A stretch of DNA of 64,000 nucleotides from Pseudooceanicola onchidii. GTDB taxonomy: Bacteria > Pseudomonadota > Alphaproteobacteria > Rhodobacterales > Rhodobacteraceae. The notes under the pieces were generated by a model. That model was not told the DNA's origin. It was given only the letters and a program-made list of their open reading frames with translations, and did no database searches. The DNA is taken from the NCBI RefSeq assembly GCF_004959925.1, contig NZ_SPUW01000003.1, positions 310,001 through 374,000 of the forward strand, written 5' to 3'. Shown in pieces: positions 18,413 through 27,773 of this stretch. Within the stretch, counting starts at the first letter, position 1, and every line of letters begins with the position of its first letter. Both the position numbers and the translations under genes were made by a program.

Positions 18413-19476
18413 GCCTGTCGGTCACCCTTCGCCACCGGCTGGGCACGCTGGATCTTGACGTCGCCTTCGAGGCTCCGGGCGGGGTCACGGCCCTGTTCGG
18501 GCGGTCGGGCGCGGGCAAGACAAGCGTGGTGAACGCCGTCGCGGGGCTGCTGCAGCCGGATAGCGGAAGCATCGTTCTGAACGGAAAAAGCCTGCTATCC
18601 CAAGGCGGAACATCCGTTCCGAAACATCGGCGCAGGATCGGCTATGTCTTTCAGGATGCGCGCCTTTTTCCGCATCTCTCGGTGCGCGGCAATCTTCTAT
18701 ATGGCGCGCGAAACGACCATGGGTTGCAACGGGTCACCGACCTTCTCGGAATAGGTGATCTGCTTCGCCGCCGCCCCCGCGCGCTGTCGGGGGGTGAGGC
18801 ACAGCGCGTCGCGATCGGCCGCGCGCTTCTGTCGGAGCCCGAGCTTCTGATCATGGACGAACCGCTGGCCGCGCTGGATGCGGCGCGCAAGGCCGAGATC
18901 CTGCCCTACCTCGAACGGCTCCGCGATGAGGCCGGTCTGCCGATCCTCTTTGTCTCGCACTCGGTCGAGGAGGTCGCCCGCCTCGCCACGACGCTCGTCC
19001 TGATGGACCGGGGCCGGGTGGTCCGCACAGGTCCCGCCGCCGATCTCCTGGCCGATCCCACCCTGGCCCCGATCTTCGGCCCCCGCATGGCCGGGGCTGT
19101 GCTGCCCGGGCGGATCGCGGCACAGCATGACGACGGGCTGACGGAAATCGCGGTCTCGGGCGGGCGGCTCTTCCTTCCCGCGACGGCGGGCGCACCGGGC
19201 GATCCGCTGCGCGTCCGCATCGCGGCGCAGGACGTGATGCTGGCGCTCGACCGGCCTGAGAATGTCTCGGCGCTCAATATCCTGTCCGCCACGGTGACCG
19301 AGGTGCAGCCGGGCCAGGGCCCCGGCGTCATGGTCCAGCTGCGCGCGGGCGATGACCTTCTGCTGGCCCGGATCACGCGCCGGTCCGCCGATGCCCTTGG
19401 CCTGCGACCCGGAACGCCCTGCTTTGCCGTTCTGAAATCCGTCGCGGTCGCGCAGGGCGCGGTCGGGCGCGGCTGA
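18409..19476 (+). CDS. modC: Molybdate ABC transporter ATPase
   Basis: A 355-residue ATPase. It has Walker A GRSGAGKTS, the Q-loop in IGYVFQDARLF, the signature LSGGEAQRVAIGRALL, Walker B LLIMDEPLAALD and the switch histidine in LFVSHSVEEVARL. A C-terminal TOBE/Mop domain (about residues 285-350; NILSATVTEVQPG) probably binds molybdate and limits uptake. It starts inside the modB stop codon. A dispersed intergenic element begins 3 bases after its stop. Confidence 0.96.
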   Translation: MSLSVTLRHRLGTLDLDVAFEAPGGVTALFGRSGAGKTSVVNAVAGLLQPDSGSIVLNGKSLLSQGGTSVPKHRRRIGYVFQDARLFPHLSVRGNLLYGARNDHGLQRVTDLLGIGDLLRRRPRALSGGEAQRVAIGRALLSEPELLIMDEPLAALDAARKAEILPYLERLRDEAGLPILFVSHSVEEVARLATTLVLMDRGRVVRTGPAADLLADPTLAPIFGPRMAGAVLPGRIAAQHDDGLTEIAVSGGRLFLPATAGAPGDPLRVRIAAQDVMLALDRPENVSALNILSATVTEVQPGQGPGVMVQLRAGDDLLLARITRRSADALGLRPGTPCFAVLKSVAVAQGAVGRG

Positions 19477-19478
19477 TC

Positions 19479-19514
19479 CTTCATCTTGCCCGAAATACTC
19501 CCGCCGGAGGCATC
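19479..19514 (-). repeat. Dispersed intergenic element, copy 2 (second subtype)
   Basis: On the minus strand it reads GATGCCTCCGGCGGGAGTATTT, given in parts as GATGCCTCCGGCGG and GAGTATTTCGGG, then AAGATGAAG. It matches the element at 43091 nearly base for base and starts 3 bases after the modC stop. Confidence 0.7.
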
Positions 19515-19577
19515 CCCGCGGGGCCGCCTTGCCATCCGGGGCGAAACCCGTACCTTGCCGCGCAAGGAGGATCCCCC

Positions 19578-20330
19578 ATGAGCGTCATTCTGGAAACCCA
19601 GGCCCTGCCGTACCCCGGCGTCCACAACATCCGCTGTCTCGGTGGATACGAGACCGAGACCGGCAGCCGGACCCGCGAAGGCGCGGTCTGGCGGGGCTGT
19701 GCGCTGACCGGAATAGACAGCGAACACCACGAGGATCTGCTGTCGCGGGGACTAGCCACCGTGATCGACCTGCGTCGCGCAGATGAGATCGCCAATGATC
19801 CCAATCCTCTGGCCGACGATCCTCGGGTGATCTACGTCAATATCCCGCTGTTTGACGGGCTGGCGCCGCTGGACCGGATGGCCGAAGAGGCCGAAGGCGG
19901 GTTCAACATGGGGATCCGCTATGTCCGGGCGCTGGATGAATGCCAGGGCAATTTCTTCAAGGTGTTTCGCACCGTGGCGGCGGCGGGGCCGGGCGGGGTC
20001 TATTTCCACTGCACCGCCGGGAAGGACCGCACCGGTCTGATCGCCGCGCTGCTTCTGTCGAACGCCGGCGTGCCGCGCGACGTGGTCGTGGCCGAATACG
20101 CTTTGACCGCGCGGCTGGGATCGGCGCTGATGGACCGCCTGCGGGTGGCGATCCAGGCGCGGGGCCAGACGCCGGAACGCACCGACCAGATCCTCGCCAG
20201 TGCGCCGGAAACCATGCGGGCCGTGCTGGAATACCTCGACACGTCCTATGGTGGCCCGGTGGCCTATCTGGATCGGATCGGCATCGACGCGGGGATGCGG
20301 GCGCAGCTTGCGGCGCGGATGACCGGCTAG
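19578..20330 (+). CDS. Tyrosine/dual-specificity protein phosphatase family
   Basis: A 250-residue cysteine-based phosphatase of the bacterial Y_phosphatase3 type. The P-loop HCTAGKDRTG at about residues 145-154 holds the catalytic Cys and Arg. VIDLRRADEIANDP, just upstream, is the usual substrate-entry strand. The start ATG at 19578 follows AAGGAGGATCCCCC, a strong ribosome binding site. The physiological substrate could be a phosphoprotein or phosphoinositide-like compound. Its stop overlaps that of the convergent AsmA gene by four bases. Confidence 0.85.
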   Translation: MSVILETQALPYPGVHNIRCLGGYETETGSRTREGAVWRGCALTGIDSEHHEDLLSRGLATVIDLRRADEIANDPNPLADDPRVIYVNIPLFDGLAPLDRMAEEAEGGFNMGIRYVRALDECQGNFFKVFRTVAAAGPGGVYFHCTAGKDRTGLIAALLLSNAGVPRDVVVAEYALTARLGSALMDRLRVAIQARGQTPERTDQILASAPETMRAVLEYLDTSYGGPVAYLDRIGIDAGMRAQLAARMTG

Positions 20331-22282
20331 CGGCTCAGCAGCTTCAGAAGGCCCTTCTTGGCCTCTTCCTCAAGCGTGCGTTTCAGCGCGTCTTCGGTGC
20401 TTTCGCCGTCCTGCTGTTCGATGCCAAGCTTGCGGGCGACCTCGTCCCGGACCTTCTGTTCGACCTTCGACTTTTCCTCCTGAGCATTGAGCTGGATGGC
20501 TTTTTCAACGTCGACGGTGATCTTCGGGTTGGCCCAGGCGCCCCGGATGCGGACCGGGATCGCCAGGCCGCGCCCGTCGCGGGCCTGCAGGCTGACCGGC
20601 GTGAAAAGATAGTCGATCTGCTGCTGGCCCAGCCCGACGGTGCCGGTGCCGCGCGCCTCGATCCCGGCCAGCCGCATCAGCAGGTCGTCATTGCGCAGCA
20701 CGCCCTTGTCCATCGTGAAGGTGGCATTGGTCGCGTCGAAGATCGTGGTGCCGCCGGTCGGATCGCCGCCCCGGAACAGCCGGTCCAGGTCGATCCCTTC
20801 GATCGTGCCGCGCCCGGTGTCGACGCCGCCCGACCCGGACAGCGAATTCATGATCGCCGCCACGCTTTGCCCGACGCCCAGGAACTTCACCCTGGCCGAG
20901 GCCGCGCCGGTGAAGCGGGTGATCCCGGCAAGATCGCTCAGCAGGCTCTGCAGGGCGATGTCGCTGGCCTGCAGGTCGCCGCCGACGGACAGGCCGTTGC
21001 GGTTGTTGGCGACGAATTCGCCGGTCAGGTTGCCGCCGAAGGCGCGCACTTCGCGCAGGGTCGCGACGGCGCGGGAATTGTCGATGGTGACGACCGCGCG
21101 GGTGGCCCCAAGGTCGATCGCCCCCAGGTCGACCGACGCCGCCGTCACCGAGATCTCTCCGTCCAGCCGCCCGAGGGCAGAGGCGTCGATCGGTGCAGTC
21201 GACCAGCCGGTTTCCGGCGTGCCGCCCGCAGGCGCTTCGCCTGTGCCGCCGGTCAGCCCGGTCAGATCCAGCGCCTCGGCCAGGATCTGGGCCCTGATTT
21301 TGGGACGTGCGCCGCGCAGGGTGACATCGGCCTCAAGCGCGGCGCGGTTGGTGCCGGACCGCAGGCCCGCCTTGCGCAGCGACAGCAGCGTACCCTCGCG
21401 GGTCATGGTCAGCTCGCCCTGGGCCTCAAGATCGCGGCCCAGACCCTTGGGCAGATCCAGGCGTGACAGGCCAAGCGCCTCGGTCAGGGTGGCGGTGTCG
21501 GCGACATCCAGCGTCAGCTGTCCCTGCGCCTCGGGCGCGACCGAGGCGCGGCCGACGAACCGCGCCTCGCCGCCCGGCGCACTCAGGCTGAGGTCGAGGT
21601 CCGTGATCTTCGCCCCGGCAAGTGCCTGCGGATCGGCGACGGTGCCAGACAGGCGGACCGGGTCACCGTTCGGCCGCAGGGTCAGATCGACGCGCGCGGG
21701 GCCGCCCGCATCGGGCCAGGCCAGGGTCAGGTCGATGCCGCGCTGGCTGATCTCGGTGCCGGTGCTGCGGTCGGTGAAATAGATCGAGGCATTCGTGATC
21801 TCCGCCAGATCCAGCGTGAAGGCGGGCAGGGGTTTGGCGGGTGCGGTGGTCTGCACCGGAGCGTCGGCGACAGCAGGCGCGGGGGGGGCGGGCTTGGCCG
21901 CGGCCAGTTCCCAGTTTCCAAGCCCCTCGGCATTGCGTTCCAGCAGGATCTCGGGGTTTGCGGCCCGCAGCGCGCGGATCTTGATCTGGCGGTCGATCAG
22001 GGCGGCGGCATCGACGCCGATCGTCACCTCTTCGGCCTGGAACATCGGCCCGTTCTGCGACCAGGGCGCATTGGCGATCTTCAACGCCCCCACGGTCACG
22101 CCCAGTTCAGGCCAAAGCGTCACCTTGGCGCCCCCGGCGATCTGCACGTCGCGGCCGGTGCGGCGGGTCAGTTCATCTGCGGCGATCCGGGCAATCTGGT
22201 CTCCGGGCACGAAGAACAGGCCGACGCCGACAAGCAGGACAAAGACGATGACCGCACCGATCAGAAGCCGAATAAGCCGCAT
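20327..22282 (-). CDS. AsmA family protein
   Basis: A 651-residue protein with one N-terminal membrane anchor (residues 2-24, [19 protein letters not shown]) and a long periplasmic beta-rich body. The AsmA N-terminal motif [20 protein letters not shown] is present (shown to 20 residues), as is the C-terminal [19 protein letters not shown]. The Ala/Pro-rich stretch at about residues 135-165 is a linker. The extreme C-terminus is charged ([18 protein letters not shown]). AsmA-like proteins belong to the bridge-like lipid transport superfamily and affect outer membrane lipid homeostasis. The start at 22282 puts the anchor at the N-terminus. Confidence 0.88.
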   Translation of the reverse strand: MRLIRLLIGAVIVFVLLVGVGLFFVPGDQIARIAADELTRRTGRDVQIAGGAKVTLWPELGVTVGALKIANAPWSQNGPMFQAEEVTIGVDAAALIDRQIKIRALRAANPEILLERNAEGLGNWELAAAKPAPPAPAVADAPVQTTAPAKPLPAFTLDLAEITNASIYFTDRSTGTEISQRGIDLTLAWPDAGGPARVDLTLRPNGDPVRLSGTVADPQALAGAKITDLDLSLSAPGGEARFVGRASVAPEAQGQLTLDVADTATLTEALGLSRLDLPKGLGRDLEAQGELTMTREGTLLSLRKAGLRSGTNRAALEADVTLRGARPKIRAQILAEALDLTGLTGGTGEAPAGGTPETGWSTAPIDASALGRLDGEISVTAASVDLGAIDLGATRAVVTIDNSRAVATLREVRAFGGNLTGEFVANNRNGLSVGGDLQASDIALQSLLSDLAGITRFTGAASARVKFLGVGQSVAAIMNSLSGSGGVDTGRGTIEGIDLDRLFRGGDPTGGTTIFDATNATFTMDKGVLRNDDLLMRLAGIEARGTGTVGLGQQQIDYLFTPVSLQARDGRGLAIPVRIRGAWANPKITVDVEKAIQLNAQEEKSKVEQKVRDEVARKLGIEQQDGESTEDALKRTLEEEAKKGLLKLLSR

Positions 22283-22330
22283 GTGGTTTCCCCGTATCAA
22301 GCCGCTGGCACAGTATCACGCACCCCCCCG

Positions 22331-22365
22331 GTCACAAGTCCAGTCGCGGGCCTCGTCACAAGTCC
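22331..22365. repeat. Two 11-bp direct repeats upstream of rimO
   Basis: GTCACAAGTCC occurs at 22331-22341 and 22355-22365, a 24-base period, in the divergent asmA/rimO intergenic region. This could be a binding site for a regulator or a small chance duplication. Confidence 0.4.
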
Positions 22366-22417
22366 GGGACGCGGCAGGACAGTTGCAAAACGCGGCCAAG
22401 GGCGTATAGGCGGCTCT

Positions 22418-23803
22418 ATGTCCCAGAATCCACCAAACCTCCGCCCCGACCTTGCGCCCGCGCCCCGCTTTGACGAGGCACGAAGGGAAGGTCAGCCGTC
22501 GATCGGCATGGTGTCTCTCGGGTGTCCGAAGGCGCTTGTCGACAGCGAACGCATCCTGACGCGGCTGCGGGCCGAAGGCTATGCGATTTCGCCCGATTAT
22601 GCGGGGGCGGACGCGGTGATCGTGAACACCTGTGGCTTCCTGGACAGCGCCAAGGCCGAAAGCCTGGGCGCGATCGGCGAGGCGCTGAAGGAAAACGGCA
22701 AGGTCATCGTGACCGGCTGTCTCGGGGCCGAGCCCGAATACATCACCGGCGTGCACCCCAAGGTGCTGGCCGTGACCGGGCCGCATCAGTACGAACAGGT
22801 GCTGGACGCGGTGCATGGGGCCGTGCCGCCCGCGCCCGATCCGTTCATCGACCTGCTGCCCGCCAGCGCCGTCAGCCTGACGCCGCGCCACTTCAGCTAT
22901 CTGAAGATCTCCGAGGGCTGCAATCACAAGTGCAAGTTCTGCATCATCCCCGACATGCGCGGGCGCCTGTCCTCGCGCCCCGTGCACGCCGTGCTGCGCG
23001 AGGCCGAGAAACTGGTCGAGGCCGGGGTGCGCGAACTGCTGGTGATCTCACAGGATACCTCGGCCTACGGGGTGGACCGCAAGCACGACACCAGCCCCTG
23101 GAAGGACCGCGAGGTGCGGGCCCATGTGACCGACCTTGCGCGCGAGTTGGGGCAGCTGGGTGCCTGGGTGCGGTTGCACTATGTCTATCCATATCCGCAC
23201 GTAAAAGACCTGATCCCCCTCATGAATGACGGGGGTATTTTACCATATCTCGACATTCCGTTCCAACACGCCCATCCCGACACCCTGCGCCGGATGGCCC
23301 GTCCGGCGGCGGCGGAAAAGACGCTGGACCGGATCGCCGAATGGCGTGACATCTGCCCCGACATCACCCTGCGCTCGACCTTCATCGTCGGCTACCCCGG
23401 CGAGACGGAGGCGGAATTCCAGACGCTTCTGGATTGGCTGGACGAAGCGCAGCTGGATCGCGTCGGCTGCTTCCAGTACGAAAACGTCGCCGGGGCCCGG
23501 TCGAACGATCTGCCCGATCACGTGGATCCCGAGGTCAAGCAGGACCGTTGGGACCGCTTCATGGAAAAGGCGCAGGCCATTTCCGAGGCCAAGCTGGCCG
23601 CCAAGGTGGGCACCCTTCAGCAGGTCATCGTGGACGAGATCGACGAAGACGGCATCGCCACATGCCGGACCAAGGCCGATGCGCCCGAGATCGACGGAAA
23701 TCTCTTCATCGACGAAGTCACCGAAGGCCTTGCGCCCGGGGATTTCGTGACGGTCGAGGTGGACGAGGCCAGCGAATACGATCTCTGGGGGCGTCGAGTC
23801 TGA
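22418..23803 (+). CDS. rimO: Ribosomal protein S12 methylthiotransferase RimO
   Basis: A 461-residue radical SAM enzyme that methylthiolates Asp (about residue 88) of ribosomal protein S12. The N-terminal MTTase domain begins [16 protein letters not shown], carrying one of the three cysteines of the auxiliary cluster. The radical SAM cluster motif is [10 protein letters not shown]-terminal TRAM domain ends [20 protein letters not shown]. The start at 22418 gives a short Pro-rich N-terminal extension; the longer upstream frame lacks conservation. It is expressed alone and divergently from asmA. Confidence 0.96.
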   Translation: MSQNPPNLRPDLAPAPRFDEARREGQPSIGMVSLGCPKALVDSERILTRLRAEGYAISPDYAGADAVIVNTCGFLDSAKAESLGAIGEALKENGKVIVTGCLGAEPEYITGVHPKVLAVTGPHQYEQVLDAVHGAVPPAPDPFIDLLPASAVSLTPRHFSYLKISEGCNHKCKFCIIPDMRGRLSSRPVHAVLREAEKLVEAGVRELLVISQDTSAYGVDRKHDTSPWKDREVRAHVTDLARELGQLGAWVRLHYVYPYPHVKDLIPLMNDGGILPYLDIPFQHAHPDTLRRMARPAAAEKTLDRIAEWRDICPDITLRSTFIVGYPGETEAEFQTLLDWLDEAQLDRVGCFQYENVAGARSNDLPDHVDPEVKQDRWDRFMEKAQAISEAKLAAKVGTLQQVIVDEIDEDGIATCRTKADAPEIDGNLFIDEVTEGLAPGDFVTVEVDEASEYDLWGRRV

Positions 23804-23931
23804 CACCCGCTGATGTTTGACGCCGGTACATCGTCCCCTCGGCGATGCACCGGCGTCGGACCGGTCCCGGATCTGACCCTGCAGCGGCATTCCCCCGAAC
23901 GGCTGCGGGTCTCCGGGCCGGTATCCCGGGT

Positions 23932-24186
23932 TCAGGCGTCCCGCAGGGTGGCCAGCAGGTGCCGGTTGCGGCAGAAGGCGGGGGCATCTGCGGCTGTGGC
24001 GTGATCGGCCTGCCAGCCTCGGCAGGCGTCCCCGGCCTTGCACCCGGCACAGGTCAGCACGGCGGTCCGGTAATCGCCCGCCCGCTGCGGATCGCGACCG
24101 ATCCAGTCGGCAAAATCCACGCCCATCCGTTGGGCCATGCCCTGCATCAGCGGTTCCTGACTGGCGAGTCGGTCGAAAAATCCCAT
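23932..24186 (-). CDS. DUF6455-type four-cysteine small protein
   Basis: An 84-residue cytosolic protein, MGFFDRLASQEPLMQGMAQR at the start, with cysteines in LTCAGCKAGDACRGW and a last one in APAFCRNRHLL. The helix-CxxC-Cx5C-helix-C plan is that of the DUF6455 family of Rhodobacteraceae. The spaced cysteines suggest a bound metal or redox centre, which is untested. It follows a paralogue by 17 bases in the same operon. The role is unknown. Confidence 0.72.
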   Translation of the reverse strand: MGFFDRLASQEPLMQGMAQRMGVDFADWIGRDPQRAGDYRTAVLTCAGCKAGDACRGWQADHATAADAPAFCRNRHLLATLRDA

Positions 24187-24203
24187 GGTTCTGTCCTTCG
24201 TGA

Positions 24204-24473
24204 TCAGGCGCCCTGACGGCCAAGCCGGTCAAAGGTCGCGCGGTTGCGGCAATAATCGGGGGCAGGGGCCACGCCGTCGGCCAGCTCAAGCGTCGACAGA
24301 CGCGCGCTGCAGGCGCCGGGGCCGGCGCAGCCGCGACAGTTGGTGACCATCGTGGCCCAGCTATCGCTGGTCAGCGTGCCATCCTGCATCGCGGCGCCAA
24401 GATCGGTCTTTGTCGCGCGGGCCATGCGCCGCACGAGGTCCAGGTGGTCAGTGATGGGGCCCAGGGGGGACAT
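24204..24473 (-). CDS. DUF6455-type four-cysteine small protein, paralogue
   Basis: An 89-residue paralogue of the next gene downstream on this strand. It shares the order of a helical N-terminus with an acidic or polar first half, then NCRGCAGPGACSARL and DYCRNRATFDRLGRQ. The invariant YCRNR/FCRNR end and the cysteine spacing show common descent, although the rest has diverged. The pair is probably co-transcribed and may form a heterodimer sharing one cofactor. No experimentally known function. Confidence 0.72.
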   Translation of the reverse strand: MSPLGPITDHLDLVRRMARATKTDLGAAMQDGTLTSDSWATMVTNCRGCAGPGACSARLSTLELADGVAPAPDYCRNRATFDRLGRQGA

Positions 24474-24546
24474 GGTGGCTCCTGCGGTTGTTCACCAGCA
24501 GGTCTAGCGGGCGACAGGCCCGGCCACCTTGATCCGGATCAAATGG

Positions 24547-25260
24547 TCAGCGCAGCGCGGCGCGGACGGCCTCGACCCGGTTGGAGTTCGGCGGATGGGT
24601 GCCGAGGAACCGGTTGCCCGGATCGGGCGAGCGTTCGAAATAGCGCGCGCCGTTGATGGCATCGAAACCGGCGGCGCGGGCGATCCGGGCACCTCGGGCA
24701 TCGGCCTCAAGCTCGTAATCCTTGGCATAGGCGCGCGACCCCAGGACCGCGCCGAAGCGGGCGGCGGATTCGACGGCAGACCCGGACACGCCGGTTCTGG
24801 CGGCAGCCGTGGCGAAGATCAGGGCGCTGGCCCGGGTGGCTTCCTGCCGTCGATCAAGGTGGCGCGCGATGTGGTGCGCGGCCTCATGGGCCAGCACAAA
24901 GGCCATTTCGTCATCGTTGCGCACGTAGGTGATCATCGGGACGGTGACGATCAACAGCGGGCGGCCACTGTCATCGCGCATCTGGAAGGCGTTGATCGGT
25001 GCATCCGGGCTGTCGTCGACGAGGATCAGGAAATCGCAGTTCAGATCCCCGGCCTCGCGGCGACAGGCGGCTTCGGCGGCGGGTTCGATGCGTTCGGCGA
25101 CGCGGACGAACCGGTCGGCGGCAGCGGCAGCGGTCGGGGGCACCTGTGCCGCGCTGCTTTGCGTGGTCGGGGCGATGGTGGTGGGCATCGGCACGTCGCA
25201 GGCCGCAAGGGCCAGCAGGGCAGGCAGAAGGATGGTCCGAAGTGTCGTGGTCATGCGCAT
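24547..25260 (-). CDS. M48 family zinc metalloprotease lipoprotein
   Basis: A 237-residue exported peptidase. A lipobox, LLALAAC, ends the signal peptide at about residue 20, so the mature protein is lipid-anchored. The zinc site HEAAHH and the downstream glutamate in YELEADARGARIARAAGFDA are both present, as in BepA/LoiP-type M48 enzymes but without a TPR tail. A THPPNSNRVEAVRAAL end is typical. The start at 25260 follows an AAGGGGGCAG site. It probably takes part in outer-membrane protein quality control. Confidence 0.88.
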   Translation of the reverse strand: MRMTTTLRTILLPALLALAACDVPMPTTIAPTTQSSAAQVPPTAAAAADRFVRVAERIEPAAEAACRREAGDLNCDFLILVDDSPDAPINAFQMRDDSGRPLLIVTVPMITYVRNDDEMAFVLAHEAAHHIARHLDRRQEATRASALIFATAAARTGVSGSAVESAARFGAVLGSRAYAKDYELEADARGARIARAAGFDAINGARYFERSPDPGNRFLGTHPPNSNRVEAVRAALR

Positions 25261-25405
25261 GATCTGCCCCCTTGTCCCTGACCTAGCGGCTTTTTCGCCC
25301 CCTGCGCAAGCAGGCATGGCGGTCATGCCGCGAAGTTCAGCAAGAGTTCATCGCCCGGCCCCCGATCGCTTGCGCCGCCCGGCCTTCGCGCTCTAGGCTC
25401 GGCCC

Positions 25406-25648
25406 ATGTTCACCATCGAGCACGAATTTGATTCCACCCTCATCACCCTTGTCGACGACGGGGGCGCACCGCTTCAGGAAGACGTTGTCATCAACGCCTT
25501 CGAAGAATGCGTCACGGTCGAACAATACGACGCGCGGCTGGATGTGACGCAGAAGATCACCCTGTCGATGGCGCAGCTGCGCGACCTGGCGGCGGCGATG
25601 AACCTGCCCGAGGGCAGCTATACGCTGGTCCCATCCAAGACCGACTAA
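25406..25648 (+). CDS. Conserved acidic small protein of unknown function
   Basis: An 80-residue acidic, soluble protein (IEHEFDSTLITLVDDGGAPLQ at the start, trimmed: IEHEFDSTLITLVDD). It has no cysteines except one in EECVTVEQYD, no signal peptide and no known motif. The codon usage matches its neighbours and the composition is protein-like throughout, so it is probably real. Its stop overlaps that of the convergent DUF167 gene by four bases. Confidence 0.65.
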   Translation: MFTIEHEFDSTLITLVDDGGAPLQEDVVINAFEECVTVEQYDARLDVTQKITLSMAQLRDLAAAMNLPEGSYTLVPSKTD

Positions 25649-25920
25649 TCCGCGATCCGAAAAGTCTTGTCACGGCTGGTCTGGCCCCGGATCAGGGTGA
25701 GGCTGGTCTTTGGCACGCCCAGGGCCTTGGCCAGCATCCGCGCCACCGCCGCATTGGCGCGCCCATCCTCGGGCGGGGTGGTGGTGTAGACGCGGATCTC
25801 GTCGCCCTCCCGGGTGATGCGGTTGCGGGCCGCGCGGGGCGTGACCCGCAGCGTGATCTCGGCACCCGGACGGGCCAGGTCGCCAAGATCGGGCAGGTCG
25901 CGGGACGGATCGCGGGGCAT
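25645..25920 (-). CDS. DUF167 (YggU) family protein
   Basis: A 91-residue member of the YggU/DUF167 family: ITLRVTPRAARNRI, then PPEDGRANAAVARMLAKALG and TLIRGQTSRDKTFRI. The motif order is diagnostic. The structure is known for homologues but no biochemical role is agreed. The start at 25920 is used; the longer frame runs into the promoter and start of the HDAC-like gene. Confidence 0.88.
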   Translation of the reverse strand: MPRDPSRDLPDLGDLARPGAEITLRVTPRAARNRITREGDEIRVYTTTPPEDGRANAAVARMLAKALGVPKTSLTLIRGQTSRDKTFRIAD

Positions 25921-25997
25921 GACGGTCTTTCGCGGGTGGCTTGCAGTGCGGGGCGGGGCGGGCCAAAGTCCGGCAAGGGAACGAAGGAGGATCGCCC

Positions 25998-27104
25998 ATG
26001 TCAACCGGCTTCTACTGGGACGAACGCTGCTTTTGGCACGCGGGCGGGAACTATGCGCTGACCATGCCGCTTGGCGGTCTGGTGCAGCCGCTGGCCGCGG
26101 GCGGATTGCCGGAAAGTCCTGAAACGAAGCGCCGGTTGCGCAACCTGATGGAGGTCACCGGGATCACCAAAGACCTGGTCATGACCTCGGCCAAACCGGC
26201 CAGCCGGGACGATCTGTTGCGGGTGCACCCGGCCTCGTATCTCGATGAATTCAAGGCGCTGTCGGATGCGGGTGGCGGGGAACTTGGCCTGCGCACCCCT
26301 TTTGCCAAGGACGGGTACGAGATCGCCGCGCTGTCGGCGGGGCTGGCCACGCAGGCCCTGCTGGACGTCATGGCGGGCAATGTCGACAACGCCTATGCCC
26401 TGTCGCGTCCGCCGGGGCACCATTGCCTGCCCGACTGGCCCAACGGCTTCTGCCTGCTGGCCAATATCGCCATCGCCATCGAATCCGCGAAGGCCAAGGG
26501 GCTGGCGGGCCGGGTCGCGGTGGTCGACTGGGACGTGCACCACGGCAATGGCACGGAACACATCTACTATGACCGCGACGATGTGCTGACGATCTCGATC
26601 CACCAGGAACACAACTATCCGCTGGACACCGGTAGCGCCACGGCCCGCGGCAAGGGCAAGGGCGACGGCTACAACATGAACATCCCGCTGCCGCCGGGCG
26701 TCGGCCATGTCGGCTATCTCGAGGCGATGGACCGGATCGTGCTGCCCGCGCTCGACCGGTACGAGCCCGACGTGATCATCGTCGCCTGCGGTTTCGATGC
26801 GGGCATTTTCGACCCGATCGCCCGGATGCTCTGCACCGCCGAGACGTTCGGAGAGATGACCGCCCGGGTCAAACGTGCGGCCGAACGGCTGTGCGACGGT
26901 CGGCTTCTCCTGGTGCACGAGGGCGGCTATTCCGAGGCCTACGTGCCCTTCTGCGGTCACCGCGTGCTTGAGGTGCTGTCGGGCTCGGACTGCATTGCCG
27001 AGGACCCGATGGCGGCCACGGTCGCGGCCCGCCAGCCCAATCCGCAGGTCGATGCCTTCTACAGCGGGCTGATCGGAGGGATGGCGGAATATTTCGCGAA
27101 GTGA
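25998..27104 (+). CDS. Class II histone deacetylase-like amidohydrolase
   Basis: A 368-residue zinc deacetylase of the arginase/HDAC fold. The catalytic pair of histidines is in RPPGHHCLPDWPNGFC, the zinc ligands are in VVDWDVHHGNGTEHIYY and the third ligand is in ACGFDAGIFDP. Bacteria use such enzymes on acetylated small molecules (polyamines, acetoin-type or aminolactone substrates), and the natural one cannot be inferred. ATG at 25998 follows GAAGGAGGATCGCCC. It is followed 90 bases later by a nitroreductase. Confidence 0.9.
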   Translation: MSTGFYWDERCFWHAGGNYALTMPLGGLVQPLAAGGLPESPETKRRLRNLMEVTGITKDLVMTSAKPASRDDLLRVHPASYLDEFKALSDAGGGELGLRTPFAKDGYEIAALSAGLATQALLDVMAGNVDNAYALSRPPGHHCLPDWPNGFCLLANIAIAIESAKAKGLAGRVAVVDWDVHHGNGTEHIYYDRDDVLTISIHQEHNYPLDTGSATARGKGKGDGYNMNIPLPPGVGHVGYLEAMDRIVLPALDRYEPDVIIVACGFDAGIFDPIARMLCTAETFGEMTARVKRAAERLCDGRLLLVHEGGYSEAYVPFCGHRVLEVLSGSDCIAEDPMAATVAARQPNPQVDAFYSGLIGGMAEYFAK

Positions 27105-27194
27105 GGCGGTTGAACGGGCTGCACAGGCGGGTTTGGCAGGCCTTGACCCGGGGGGTGTCAGGGCCGACATAAGCCAAAGCAAACCGGAGATCCC

Positions 27195-27773
27195 ATGCCC
27201 GAAAAGAACCAGGCCGCCCTCGACTTTCTTGCCACCCGCCGGTCGCATTCGCCCAAGGTCCTGACCGCCCCCGTGCCCGACCGGGCCGAGGTCGAGGAGC
27301 TTCTGACCTATGCTGCACGCTCGCCCGATCATGGCGCGCTGACGCCCTGGCGGTTCATCGTCGTGGAAAAGCCCGCGATGGCGCGGCTGGCCGATCTGGC
27401 CGAGGCCCGGGCGCGGGCGCTTGGCAAGGACGACGAGGGCATCGCCAAGGGGCGCGGCCAGTTCGATCGCGGCAACCTGGCCGTGGTGATCGTCGAACGC
27501 CCCGTCGCGGCGGAAAAGGTGCCCTACCGGGAACAGACGCTGTCGGCGGGGGCGGTCTGCCTCGGCCTCGTCAATGCCGCGCTGGCCTCGGGCTGGGGGG
27601 CGGGCTGGGTGTCCGGCTGGATTTCCTTTGATCGTGGATTTGTCGAGGACGGGCTGGGCCTTGGTGCCGATGAAACCGTTGCGGGCATCGTCCACATCGG
27701 ATCCTTCGCCACCGCGCCCACGGAACGCCCCCGGCCCCAGGTGACGGAGCTGACGACGTGGCTCTCGGCGTAA
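27195..27773 (+). CDS. Nitroreductase family flavoprotein (YdjA-like)
   Basis: A 192-residue FMN-dependent oxidoreductase. Signature pieces are LATRRSHSPKVL near the N-terminus, YAARSPDHGALTPWRFIVV (FMN phosphate loop) and GWGAGWVSGWISFD near the C-terminus. The short YdjA-like form usually uses NADPH and acts on nitro or quinone compounds in vitro; physiological substrates are rarely known. The end overlaps the next gene by 16 bases, so the two are translated together. Confidence 0.88.
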   Translation: MPEKNQAALDFLATRRSHSPKVLTAPVPDRAEVEELLTYAARSPDHGALTPWRFIVVEKPAMARLADLAEARARALGKDDEGIAKGRGQFDRGNLAVVIVERPVAAEKVPYREQTLSAGAVCLGLVNAALASGWGAGWVSGWISFDRGFVEDGLGLGADETVAGIVHIGSFATAPTERPRPQVTELTTWLSA

